Shown: positions 26,530-35,966 of the stretch, in pieces
How positions within the stretch are numbered: the stretch's first letter is position 1
Layout: each line of letters starts with the position of its first letter
DNA from: Bacteroidota bacterium
GTDB taxonomy: Bacteria > Bacteroidota > Bacteroidia > Chitinophagales > Chitinophagaceae
NCBI GenBank assembly: GCA_016183765.1
Contig: JACPEA010000013.1
Span: 248,001-312,000, forward strand
Direction: 5' to 3'
DNA length: 64,000 nucleotides
Notes under the pieces: model-generated
What the model saw: only the letters and a program-made list of their open reading frames with translations
What the model was told of the DNA's origin: nothing
Database searches by the model: none
Program-made: the position numbers and the translations under genes

Positions 26530-27525
26530 TCAGATGGTTCCACCCTCTACTAATACTGATGACACGATACTTGGTCCTTCGGGCAGTTGATTGGCCAGGA
26601 ATAGTTGCATATTGACAAAAGCCTGTTCAGCCAGTTTTTGTCCGCTGGTTTCTACATACGTGATCTCCGGGTGAAACAGTTTGGGAATAAAGCCATTACT
26701 GATTGCGATCAGGGCCACGTCTTCCGGTGTGCGTAAACCATTTACCTGCAGGGCTTTCAGCGCACCGATCAGGATCTCATCACTCATGCAGAACAGGGTA
26801 TCGGGCCTGTTTTGTTGATCCTGGATGGCTGCTGTTGTTTTAATCCGGGCTTCCTCACTACTGATGGCATGTACCGTTTGCACTGCTATGCCGGGGGCTT
26901 TTTCATTCATATGGTTGGTAAACGCGGCCAGCCTTTTTTTGGTGATCGACATTTGCGGGTCGCCGAACAGGGCCAGCACTTTCTTTTTATTTTTACGGAT
27001 GATGGTATCAGCGGCCATCTCACCGGCGGCGCTGTCGGCCAGGCAAACCGTGTGCAGGTGTTCATCGGGCGGTACTTTATCAAAAAAGATCACGGGGATA
27101 GCAGCTTCATCCATTTTCTCATAGGCAGAAAGTTCACGGGTACTGGCCGTGATGCAGGCAAATAAGCCGCTGATGCGGTTCTGCCGGAACAGTTTCAGGT
27201 TCTCCGCTTCAATAGCAGGGTCATTGGCGCTTTGCAGTATAATAATAGAGTAACCGTTATTGCGGCAGATCTCTTCCAGCGAAGCGATGAAGGAATCGTA
27301 AAACTGATTGGCAATGGTTGGAATCAGGATGCCGAACAGTTTGCTGTTGCGGGTTCTCAGTTGTACCGCGTTGGCATTGGGCTCATAATCAAGTGTTTTG
27401 GCCAGATCAAGCACTTTCTGGCGGGTGACCACAGAAATATCGGGGTGTTGTTTCAGGGCGCGGGAAGCAGTAGACACGCTGATTCCCAGTGTTTGTGCGA
27501 TCTTTTTGAGGGTGGGGCTGCTCAT
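26530..27525 (-). CDS. LacI-family transcriptional regulator (copy 1)
   Basis: The start at 27525 gives 331 residues beginning MSSPTLKKIAQTLGISVSTASRALKQHPDI, a standard LacI helix-turn-helix; the longer frame adds an implausible hydrophobic leader. The rest is a periplasmic-binding-protein-like effector domain (LFGILIPTIANQFYDSFIASLEE to the end) that should bind a sugar. It diverges from SusC pair 3. A perfect palindrome GCAAACGTTTGC lies 54 bases upstream of the ATG, which suggests autoregulation and perhaps control of the divergent susC. It is strongly similar throughout to the LacI at 48.2 kb. Confidence 0.9.
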   Translation of the reverse strand: MSSPTLKKIAQTLGISVSTASRALKQHPDISVVTRQKVLDLAKTLDYEPNANAVQLRTRNSKLFGILIPTIANQFYDSFIASLEEICRNNGYSIIILQSANDPAIEAENLKLFRQNRISGLFACITASTRELSAYEKMDEAAIPVIFFDKVPPDEHLHTVCLADSAAGEMAADTIIRKNKKKVLALFGDPQMSITKKRLAAFTNHMNEKAPGIAVQTVHAISSEEARIKTTAAIQDQQNRPDTLFCMSDEILIGALKALQVNGLRTPEDVALIAISNGFIPKLFHPEITYVETSGQKLAEQAFVNMQLFLANQLPEGPSIVSSVLVEGGTI

Positions 27526-27578
27526 GTTCTTGAGTATCAGGATAACAAGGTAAAAAAAAATCCACAGCAAAGGATTCC

Positions 27579-27590
27579 GCAAACGTTTGC
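27579..27590. promoter_or_regulatory. LacI-type operator palindrome
   Basis: GCAAACGTTTGC is a perfect 12-base palindrome with the central CG typical of LacI/PurR-family operators. It lies 54 bases upstream of the lacI start and about 260 upstream of the divergent susC, in the only intergenic space the two share. Confidence 0.65.
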
Positions 27591-27849
27591 AGCTGTCGAA
27601 AAAAAAGTAGGTGCTGTACGGAATTCCCGATACAACTATATTTAACTGATAGATAAGGCTTTTGCGGAGAAAATAATCTTGCTGTAAATGCATCGTTTTG
27701 CTGAAAGCCCCGGTCTATGTAAACCGATTGCTGGTTGAAAGTGTTGCTAAGAGGTTCGATAAAAAATTTCAAAAAAAATTAACAAAATATTTTTTTAGAA
27801 ATAAAAATGTGTATTTTGTACACGCTTAATAACCAATAAACTGCCATTT

Positions 27850-30800
27850 ATGAATTTTTCGAAGCTTGTCAGACCCATACTCATGGGTTTATTTGCTTGC
27901 TTGTGCATTATCTCCGCGCAAGCGCAAACCAAAACGGTCACTGGTAAAGTGACGGATTCCAAAGATGGATCACCAATGGCTGGTGTATCTATTATTGCCA
28001 AGGGAACCAAGATCGGTACACAAACCGCTGAAGATGGATCCTTCAAACTCACGATCTCTTCTTCTATTAACAAACTGGTGATTTCTTCTGTTGGGTTCAC
28101 TTCTGTAGAAGTGGATGTTAGCAGGAACACCAATGTTGCCGTAAAATTATCCGCAGCTGCAGACGCATTAAGCGATGTGGTGGTGATCGGTTACGGTACC
28201 AGGAAATCTAAAGATGTAACGGGTTCTGTAGCCCAGATCTCTGAAAAGGATTTTAACAAAGGCCAGATCTCTTCTCCAGACCAGTTGCTGCAGGGCCGTA
28301 CTACCGGTGTGTTGGTTACACCTGCTACCGGTGAACCAGGTTCTGCTGCCACCATCAACATCAGGGGTACCGGTTCCATCAGCGGTTCGCAGGAGCCTCT
28401 GTATGTGATCGATGGTGTTCCGTTGGTGCAGGGTGGTACACTGGGTTCTGCCAGTGGAGTGGAAGGTGGCACTACCGCCAAAAACCCGCTGATCTTCCTG
28501 AATCCCAACGATATTGAAAGCATGACTGTATTGAAGGACGCTTCTGCAGCTGCTATCTATGGTTCAAGAGGTGCAAACGGTGTTATCCTGATCACTACCA
28601 AACAAGGTAGGGGTGGAAAAAGAGGCATTTTCAACTTTGGCCTGAATACAGGTATCGCACATACTGCCAAAAGATATGACCTGATGAACCCGACCGACTT
28701 CCTGCTGAATGCCAAGAGAGCTAATATTGACGGTGGTGCCGCTCCTGCCGATGCAGAAACTGCGGTAAAACTGCTTGACCTGGGTGCCAACACCAACTGG
28801 CAGGACCAGATCTTCAGAACAGCCATTTCTCAGAACTACAACCTGAGCTGGGGCTATAGCTTCAACAAGACTGCCATCCGCTTAAGCGGTTCTTACGATG
28901 ACCAGCAGGGTATCATCAAGAACAGCAGCCTGAAAAGGATGACCGGCCGCGCCAATATTTCTCAGAAACTGTTCAACGACAAATTGAGGCTGGAAGCGAA
29001 TATCACTTATTCAAATACCAAGAACGAATATCCGCCACTGTCCAATAACGCCGGATTCCAGGGAAGTTTGCTGGGTGCTGCGCTGCAGTTGAACCCAACA
29101 ACGCCAATCTATAATGCCAACGGTTCTTTCTTCCAGCAGGGAGATGCCAGGAATCCGGTACAGATGCTGGCTTATTTCGACGATAAGGATTATGTACACA
29201 GGTTACTGACCAACTTATCTGCCAGCTACGAAATCGCTAAAGGACTTACCTACAAAGCGGTGCTTGGTATCGATGATTCCAAATCACAGAGAACCTCTTT
29301 TGCCGATCCGCGTTTAGGTTCCAATGCTTACGGTGGTACCATCAACGTGTACGGTAAGGATTATGGCAACCCGATCCAGGGTAATGGCCGTACCACCCGC
29401 CAGAACCTGGATGTGAAATCCCTGCTGGTGGAGCACTATGTTACTTACGATAAAACCTTCAACAACGACCATGCACTTAACGCGGTAGTGGGTTATTCTT
29501 ACCAGAACTTCGAAACCCAGTACAAAGGTTCTTTCGGATGGGGTCTGAATACTCCGGTAGTAGCGCCTGCTGACGTTTTCGTGAAGGATTACAGCAACTT
29601 TAAGAACTATGCATCATTCGTGCCCGGATATAACAGGAACGAACTGCAGTCTATATTCGGTCGTGTGAACTATACTTATAAAGACAAGTACTTCCTGACC
29701 GCTACCGTAAGGTCTGACGGATCTTCTAAATTCGGTGCTAATAACCGCTACGGTACATTCCCTGCCTTCGCTTTCAAATGGAGAGTGATGCAGGAGAACT
29801 GGGCAGAGAATACACTGGGTAAACTGTTCAGCGATTTCAATATCAGGGCCAACTATGGTAAACTGGGTAGCCAGGACAACCTGGGTTCTTATGCAGCCCT
29901 GAACCTGCAGCAGACATTCGATGTAGGTGCCGGCCCGGTTACACGTTTCATCCAGCAGGGTAATCCTGACCTGAAATGGGAAGAAGTGGCCACTACCGGT
30001 GTAGGAGTTGACTTCACCACACGCGATAAGCGTTTGTCAGTTACATTGGATTACTACTATACCAAAAGGACCAACATGTTGTTCTTTGCACCTACACCCG
30101 GCGGATTTGCTCCTACCAGCAGCTGGTGGATCAACCTGAATGGTGCTGTAGTGAACAAAGGATGGGAGTTGGGTGTAAATTATAAAGTTATCAAAGGCAA
30201 CAAGTTTAACTGGGATGCCAACTTTAACATGACCACCGTAGAGAATAATGTAACCGGTTTACCTTCTACCATCAATACAGGTGGTGTAAGCGGTCAGGGT
30301 CTTACCGGTGCGTTCGCACAGGTGCTGACCAACAATTCACCCATCTTCACCTGGTCAATGCTGAAGTTCGAAGGATTTGACGGTAACGGTAATGCCCGTT
30401 ATTCTGCAGGTGCTTCCAACCAGCTGGTAGGTTCTGCATTGCCTAAGTTCTTTGCAGGTCTGAACAACAACTTCTCTTACATGAGGTGGAGTCTGAGCGT
30501 GTTCCTGAACGCTGTTACAGGTCACTATGTATACAACAACACTGCCAATGCCCTGTTCCTGAAAGGAAGCCTGCGTAATGGCCGTAACGTTACCAACGAG
30601 GTGGGTAAAGGACCAGAAAATCCATTCAACCCGGGATCAGTTTCTACCCGATTCCTGGAGAAGGGTGATTTCATCCGCCTGGCTAACGTGAACCTGAGCT
30701 ATTCTTTCGTCATGAAAAGCAAAGCCATTAAAACATTGTCTGTATTTGTATCCGGACAGAACCTGGCACTCATTACCAAATACTCTGGCATAGATCCGGA

Positions 30801-30906
30801 AGTGAACGTGGATAAGAGCATCAACGGTATCCCTTCCCGCGGATTCGATTACACCCAGTATCCTAAGCCAAGGGTAATCACAATCGGTGCTAACATAGGC
30901 TTTTAA
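27850..30906 (+). CDS. SusC/RagA-family TonB-linked outer-membrane transporter (pair 3)
   Basis: A 1018-residue importer: signal peptide ending near CIISAQAQ, carboxypeptidase-regulatory fold (TVTGKVTDSKDGSPMAGVSI, about 27-105), the mark DVVVIGYGTRKSKDVTGSV, the plug (EPLYVIDGVPLVQGG, DIESMTVLKDASAAAIYGSRGANGVI) and a barrel ending IGANIGF. Codon choice is strongly biased (AAC, CTG, GGT), more so than in pairs 1 and 2, which suggests high expression. The susD start lies 26 bases downstream. The divergent lacI gene and following GH65 and GH144-like genes point to a carbohydrate ligand. Confidence 0.94.
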   Translation: MNFSKLVRPILMGLFACLCIISAQAQTKTVTGKVTDSKDGSPMAGVSIIAKGTKIGTQTAEDGSFKLTISSSINKLVISSVGFTSVEVDVSRNTNVAVKLSAAADALSDVVVIGYGTRKSKDVTGSVAQISEKDFNKGQISSPDQLLQGRTTGVLVTPATGEPGSAATINIRGTGSISGSQEPLYVIDGVPLVQGGTLGSASGVEGGTTAKNPLIFLNPNDIESMTVLKDASAAAIYGSRGANGVILITTKQGRGGKRGIFNFGLNTGIAHTAKRYDLMNPTDFLLNAKRANIDGGAAPADAETAVKLLDLGANTNWQDQIFRTAISQNYNLSWGYSFNKTAIRLSGSYDDQQGIIKNSSLKRMTGRANISQKLFNDKLRLEANITYSNTKNEYPPLSNNAGFQGSLLGAALQLNPTTPIYNANGSFFQQGDARNPVQMLAYFDDKDYVHRLLTNLSASYEIAKGLTYKAVLGIDDSKSQRTSFADPRLGSNAYGGTINVYGKDYGNPIQGNGRTTRQNLDVKSLLVEHYVTYDKTFNNDHALNAVVGYSYQNFETQYKGSFGWGLNTPVVAPADVFVKDYSNFKNYASFVPGYNRNELQSIFGRVNYTYKDKYFLTATVRSDGSSKFGANNRYGTFPAFAFKWRVMQENWAENTLGKLFSDFNIRANYGKLGSQDNLGSYAALNLQQTFDVGAGPVTRFIQQGNPDLKWEEVATTGVGVDFTTRDKRLSVTLDYYYTKRTNMLFFAPTPGGFAPTSSWWINLNGAVVNKGWELGVNYKVIKGNKFNWDANFNMTTVENNVTGLPSTINTGGVSGQGLTGAFAQVLTNNSPIFTWSMLKFEGFDGNGNARYSAGASNQLVGSALPKFFAGLNNNFSYMRWSLSVFLNAVTGHYVYNNTANALFLKGSLRNGRNVTNEVGKGPENPFNPGSVSTRFLEKGDFIRLANVNLSYSFVMKSKAIKTLSVFVSGQNLALITKYSGIDPEVNVDKSINGIPSRGFDYTQYPKPRVITIGANIGF

Positions 30907-30932
30907 TTTTGAACATTATAACATTGACAAAT

Positions 30933-32522
30933 ATGAAAAAGAATATCACAAATTATATTATACCGGTGGTAACGGCCGTAAGTGTGCTTGCGATGTCGTC
31001 ATGTACCAAACTGGACCCTAAATTGAATGCGCCCAATTCTATCGCACCTACCCAAACAGGTGGAGCTCCTTCAGCCCCTTCTATTTCGGCTGTATACGAG
31101 CAGTTGAACAGCCTGATCGGTGGCCAGGAAGGCTGGCATGCGATGGAAGAGCATACCACCGACGAACTGCTCGGACCAACACGTGGTACAGACTGGGACG
31201 ACTTCGGTACCTGGCGCCGTCTGCACCTGCATACCTGGGGTCCTGACCATAACCAGGTTACCAACACCTGGAACCAGTTGAACGGTGCGTTGTTCCAGAC
31301 AACCCTGATCGCTGAAACCAAAACAGGTTTGGAAAAAGCTGAAGGACAATTCCTCCGTGCTTATTTCCGCTACCTCACCTGCGACCTGTATGGCCAGGTT
31401 CAGTCAAGGCCGGCTACTGCTGCTGCCAACGCCGTACCTGATGTGTTGACCAGGGCTGCTGCCATCGATGCGATCATTGCTGAACTGGAAGCGGCGATAC
31501 CTAACCTGCCTTCATTTAACCGTACCAACAGAACCCAGGCTACCAAAGAAGCCGCATGGGCGCTGCTGGCAAAATGTTACCTGAACAGGGCTGTATACAA
31601 ACAGGATCCAACCAAACCTGCTGGTCCGTATGCGTTTGCCGCTTCAGACATGAACAAAGTGATCGAGTACTGTAACAATATCTCTGCCAACGGTCTGCTG
31701 GCTGTGAACAATTATTACTGGGATAACTTTAAATGGGATAATGGAGCCCTCTCTACAGAGAACATCTTTGTACGTAGAAATGGGTCAGATCCCAGAGCAG
31801 GTAATGGTTCTGCCCTGGTATGGCAGACTGCGATGGGCTTCCACTACGGACAGGCTCCCAGCGGATGGAATGGCTTTGCTACCTTATCTGATTTCTACGA
31901 CAGCTTCGAACCTGCCGATAAGAGAAGGTCTGATACACTGGCAGGATATACGGCACAAACAGGTGTAGTGGCCGGATTCCTGATAGGAACCGTAAGAGGT
32001 CCGAAAGACGGAAGGATCGGTAACCCGATCGTTGTATTGAAAGACAGAAGTAAGAACGACCTGGTATTTACCCGTAACGTGTCTATGTTCTTCAACAACG
32101 AAGCCAACGGTATCCGTCCGAACAAATTCCCGCTGGATCCTGCTACCATCAATGATGGCGGATGGGGTAGCCAGAACGAATTCCCTTTCTTCCGTTTATC
32201 AGATGTTCGTCTGATGAAAGCAGAAGCGATCCTGAGAGGTGGTACCAGCGCTGGTGAAACTGCATTGACTATCGTAAACGATATCCGCAGCAAAAGGGGT
32301 GCTTCCACATTGGCTGCCATCACTTTACCCGAAATGCTGAAAGAAAGGGGCCGCGAACTGTGGCTGGAAGGTTGGAGAAGGAACGATATGATCCGTTTCG
32401 GCGTGTTCAACGATCCGGTGCAGGAAAGATCTTCAGCATCTGATGCCTATAGGGTTGTATTCCCTATCCCAACAACTGCTGTTGCATCTAACCCGAACCT
32501 GAAACAAAATTTCGGTTATTAA
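30933..32522 (+). CDS. RagB/SusD-family substrate-binding lipoprotein (pair 3)
   Basis: The start at 30933 (MKKNITNYIIP) is preferred over 30909 because it begins directly with a lipoprotein signal whose cysteine is near residue 25 (LAMSSC). The 529-residue protein carries the SusD_RagB core: EGQFLRAYFRYLTCDLYGQ, KEAAWALLAKCYLNRAVY, FPFFRLSDVRLMKAEAILRGG and the ending VFPIPTTAVASNPNLKQNFGY. It is paired with the SusC 26 bases upstream and shares its biased codon use. A terminator follows within 50 bases. Confidence 0.93.
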   Translation: MKKNITNYIIPVVTAVSVLAMSSCTKLDPKLNAPNSIAPTQTGGAPSAPSISAVYEQLNSLIGGQEGWHAMEEHTTDELLGPTRGTDWDDFGTWRRLHLHTWGPDHNQVTNTWNQLNGALFQTTLIAETKTGLEKAEGQFLRAYFRYLTCDLYGQVQSRPATAAANAVPDVLTRAAAIDAIIAELEAAIPNLPSFNRTNRTQATKEAAWALLAKCYLNRAVYKQDPTKPAGPYAFAASDMNKVIEYCNNISANGLLAVNNYYWDNFKWDNGALSTENIFVRRNGSDPRAGNGSALVWQTAMGFHYGQAPSGWNGFATLSDFYDSFEPADKRRSDTLAGYTAQTGVVAGFLIGTVRGPKDGRIGNPIVVLKDRSKNDLVFTRNVSMFFNNEANGIRPNKFPLDPATINDGGWGSQNEFPFFRLSDVRLMKAEAILRGGTSAGETALTIVNDIRSKRGASTLAAITLPEMLKERGRELWLEGWRRNDMIRFGVFNDPVQERSSASDAYRVVFPIPTTAVASNPNLKQNFGY

Positions 32523-32545
32523 TGGTCAATTTATAATGTTCTGGA

Positions 32546-32570
32546 ACAGGCCCCATCCGGGGCCTGTTTT
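32546..32570 (+). terminator. Hairpin terminator after SusC/SusD pair 3
   Basis: Perfect arms ACAGGCCCC and GGGGCCTGT around a four-base ATCC loop, followed by a short TTT(T). It would let the highly expressed susCD mRNA end or be stabilised here, with lower read-through into the FG-GAP lipoprotein genes. Confidence 0.75.
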
Positions 32571-32641
32571 ATTGTATAGAATATTAGAATCATTCGCCTG
32601 TTTTTTTAAGAGCAAAACCTGTAATTACCTATTTTTAATAC

Positions 32642-35600
32642 ATGATGTCCCGAAAAACGATCCTCGTTGCTGCGATATTCTGCTCATTGGTTTCCTGCAG
32701 GCAACAGAAAGAAGATACGCTCTTCAGTGTGGTAGAAAACAGCAATATCCACTTTGTGAATACCTTGAATGAAGCAAAGGATTTTAATGTCTTCAAATAC
32801 CGAAATTTCTATAACGGCGGAGGCGTGGCTACAGGCGATCTGAATAACGATGGTCTGCCAGAAGTGTTCTTTACAGCCAACCAGGGTCCGAATAAACTTT
32901 ACCTCAACAAGGGTAACTGGCAGTTTGAAGATATTTCGGCAAGTGCCGGGTTCGGCAATAAACAGCAATGGAGCACCGGCGTGGTATTCGTTGACATCAA
33001 TGCGGATGGCTGGCTGGATATCTATGTGTGTAATGCGGGAAACATGATGGACAAACCCTTACGCAAAAACCAGTTGTTCATCAATAACCACAACCTTACG
33101 TTCACGGAAAAAGCCAGTGAATACGGACTGGATAATGATGGCTATTCCACACAGGCTTCGTTTTTCGATTACGATCTGGACGGCGATCTGGACTGTTTTT
33201 TAGTGAATAACAGTCCCATTCCCGTAAACACACTCAATTATGCCAATATGCGGCAAGTGCCCGATGCGGAAGCGCCTTTTGCACCCTTTCTGAAAGGGGG
33301 AGGAGACCACCTGTACAGGAACGACAACGGCAAGTTCAAAGAAGTGACCCATGAAGCCGGCATCCATGGCAGTATCATCAGTTTCGGTTTAGGGGTAACG
33401 GTGGGTGATATTAACCAGGACGGTTACCCGGATGTATATGTATCGAATGATTTTTTTGAAAAGGATTATCTCTACATCAATCAGCGCAACGGAACATTTA
33501 AGGATGAAATAGAACAGCGGGTGCAGCATATCAGTTTTTCCTCCATGGGCGCCGATCTGCAGGACATCAATAACGACGGCCTTCCTGATATCTTCACCAC
33601 TGATATGCTGCCGGGCGATGATTACCGCCTGAAGACCAACACTTCCTTTGAAGGATACGATGTGTTTAAACTGAAACAGAACCAGGGTTTCTTTAACCAG
33701 TATACACAGAACGCTTTGCAGGTGAATACCGGTGAGGGCAAATTCATGGAAACGGCTTTTTACAGCGGGGTGGCTGCCAGTGACTGGAGCTGGAGTGCAC
33801 TGATGTTCGATGCGGATAATGACGGTCTCTCAGATATTTTTGTTTGTAACGGTATATACAGGGATGTTACCGACCAGGATTTTATTGATTTTTTTGCCAA
33901 CGACGTGGTGAACCAGATGGCGCTTACCGGCAAAAAAGAGGAAGTGGCTACGGTGATCGATAAGATGCCCTCTGTACCTATTCCCAATAAGGCATTCCGT
34001 AACCGCGGACAGCTACGCTTTGAAGATGCTGGCATGCGCTGGGGTTTTGATAAGCCCACCTACTCGAATGGCGCTGCTTATGCAGATCTCGACAACGATG
34101 GAGACCTTGACCTGGTGATCAATAATGTGAACCAGGAGGCACTCATATACCGGAACAACAGCAGCGAAAAGAAAAAAGGAGGCTACCTGTCGGTGTTACT
34201 TGATTACAAGACGCCCAACCGTTTTGCTATCGGAAGTATCATCAAACTCTACCAGGGCCAGCAGGTGATCACGCGCGAACTGATACCCAGTAAAGGGTTC
34301 CAGTCATCAGTAGAATACAAACAAACGATTGGTACAGGATCGGTACCACCGGATTCCATGCAGGTGATCTGGCCCGACAGAACGGTGACCACGATCCAGA
34401 AACCAGCTATCAACCAGTTACTTACGGTCCGTTATACAGACCGCCCTACAACACCTTTTATTCCTGTGTCCGACCGAAAAGTGAACCCGTATCTGGAACT
34501 GGTGAAACAGCCTTTTGAGAAACATACAGAAGATGATTATGTGGATTTTTATACAGAGCGGAACGTGCCATTCATGCTTTCAAGACAAGGGCCCAGATCG
34601 GCCGTGGCAGATGTGAACGGCGATGGGTTGGAAGATATCTACATAGGAGGGGCCAAACAGCAGCCGGGACAACTGTACCTGCAAACAGCATCAGGTTTTA
34701 CCAAAAAAGAGATCCCTGATTTTGGAAAATATGCATTCAGTGATGTGACAGCTGCTTTCTTCTTTGACTGCGACCAGGATGGGGATATGGATCTTTTTAC
34801 CGGAGGTGGCGGCAATTTTGCTGCCGCATCATCGGAGAATTACCAGAATCATATTTATCTGAATGATGGTCGTGGTAATTTTTCGTTGAAGGCCGGCGCT
34901 TTGCCGGTAAGCCATACCAACTGCGGGGCAGCCCTGCCGATCGACTATGACGGAGATGGCAGGATGGACATTTTTATCGGCAGCAGGAGTGAACCCCAGA
35001 ACTATGGCGTGTTGCCCAGAAGTTTCCTGTATCACAACGAAGGCAATGGCGTATTCAGGGATGTGAGTGACCAGATAGCACCTTTCCTGAATGGCTTCGG
35101 TATGGTTACATCGGCGGTATGGGCCGATATCAATAATGACAAAAAACCTGAACTGATCATCTCTGGTGAATGGATGTACACGCATGTGTATGCATACAAC
35201 GGCAAGCAGCTGGTGGAGCAGAAAACAGGACTTGAACCTTATTATGGCTGGTGGCAAAGCCTGGCTGTGGCCGATCTGGACAAAGACGGAGACCTGGATC
35301 TGGTACTGGGCAATATGGGCGAGAATTTCTACCTGCAAACAGATGCCCGGCATCCCGTTAAAGTATGGGTGAGCGATTTTGACCAGAATGGTACGATGGA
35401 CAAGATATTCAGTCGAACGATAGATGGGAAGGACCTTCCTGTTTTTATGAAAAAAGACATCACCGATCAGATACCCTCTCTGAAAAAGTCTACTCTGAAA
35501 CACAAGGATTATGCTTCGCAGACCATGCAGCAGCTGTTTTCGGATAAGCTCAGGAATGCGAAGGTGTTACAGGTGAATTATGCAGCATCGGTAATTGCCC

Positions 35601-35962
35601 TGAACGATGGGAAAGGAGGTTTTTCAATACAGCCCTTACCGGTAGAAACGCAACTATCTTCCGTGCAGGCCATTGCCGTGGCGGATGTGAACAGGGATGG
35701 GTATGTTGATATCCTGACCGGTGGTAACTTTTTTGACCTGCTGCCACAGTTCTGCCGGGTGGATGCATCCTATACGCAGGTATTGCTGAACAATGGAAAA
35801 GCACAGTTCCATCTTTCTGCACCTTATCAGAGCGGGATCAGTTTGAATGGGCAGATCAGGGAGATAGCCCCGATCCGGTATAAACAGCAACCCGGTTTTG
35901 TGTTTTTGCAGAATGATGATTACCCGCTATTGTACCGCCTCAACACAAATGCTGCCAAATGA
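32642..35962 (+). CDS. Giant FG-GAP/VCBS-repeat lipoprotein with ASPIC/UnbV domain (copy 1)
   Basis: A 1106-residue surface-type lipoprotein (CRTAC1-like). The lipobox cysteine is near residue 19 (SLVSC). At least a dozen calcium-binding D-x-[DN]-x-D-G loops mark FG-GAP/VCBS propeller blades, for example DLNNDGLPEVFF, DINADGWLDIYV, DINQDGYPDVYV, DADNDGLSDIFV and DVNGDGLEDIYI. An ASPIC/UnbV module sits in the middle (GSIIKLYQGQQVITRELIPS to VIWPDRTVTTI), followed by a second propeller. Proteins like this are often found beside SusC/SusD in Bacteroidota; the role is probably binding or presentation of a glycan or cell-surface ligand and is not established. It is followed with 4 bases between by a paralogue. 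Confidence 0.85.
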   Translation: MMSRKTILVAAIFCSLVSCRQQKEDTLFSVVENSNIHFVNTLNEAKDFNVFKYRNFYNGGGVATGDLNNDGLPEVFFTANQGPNKLYLNKGNWQFEDISASAGFGNKQQWSTGVVFVDINADGWLDIYVCNAGNMMDKPLRKNQLFINNHNLTFTEKASEYGLDNDGYSTQASFFDYDLDGDLDCFLVNNSPIPVNTLNYANMRQVPDAEAPFAPFLKGGGDHLYRNDNGKFKEVTHEAGIHGSIISFGLGVTVGDINQDGYPDVYVSNDFFEKDYLYINQRNGTFKDEIEQRVQHISFSSMGADLQDINNDGLPDIFTTDMLPGDDYRLKTNTSFEGYDVFKLKQNQGFFNQYTQNALQVNTGEGKFMETAFYSGVAASDWSWSALMFDADNDGLSDIFVCNGIYRDVTDQDFIDFFANDVVNQMALTGKKEEVATVIDKMPSVPIPNKAFRNRGQLRFEDAGMRWGFDKPTYSNGAAYADLDNDGDLDLVINNVNQEALIYRNNSSEKKKGGYLSVLLDYKTPNRFAIGSIIKLYQGQQVITRELIPSKGFQSSVEYKQTIGTGSVPPDSMQVIWPDRTVTTIQKPAINQLLTVRYTDRPTTPFIPVSDRKVNPYLELVKQPFEKHTEDDYVDFYTERNVPFMLSRQGPRSAVADVNGDGLEDIYIGGAKQQPGQLYLQTASGFTKKEIPDFGKYAFSDVTAAFFFDCDQDGDMDLFTGGGGNFAAASSENYQNHIYLNDGRGNFSLKAGALPVSHTNCGAALPIDYDGDGRMDIFIGSRSEPQNYGVLPRSFLYHNEGNGVFRDVSDQIAPFLNGFGMVTSAVWADINNDKKPELIISGEWMYTHVYAYNGKQLVEQKTGLEPYYGWWQSLAVADLDKDGDLDLVLGNMGENFYLQTDARHPVKVWVSDFDQNGTMDKIFSRTIDGKDLPVFMKKDITDQIPSLKKSTLKHKDYASQTMQQLFSDKLRNAKVLQVNYAASVIALNDGKGGFSIQPLPVETQLSSVQAIAVADVNRDGYVDILTGGNFFDLLPQFCRVDASYTQVLLNNGKAQFHLSAPYQSGISLNGQIREIAPIRYKQQPGFVFLQNDDYPLLYRLNTNAAK

Positions 35963-35966
35963 CCGT

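Noticed and set aside
26530..27693. 387-residue LacI with hydrophobic leader
   Set aside because: LacI proteins begin with the DNA-binding helices; the ATG at 27525 also gives the same length as copy 2, and the longer form would cover the operator.
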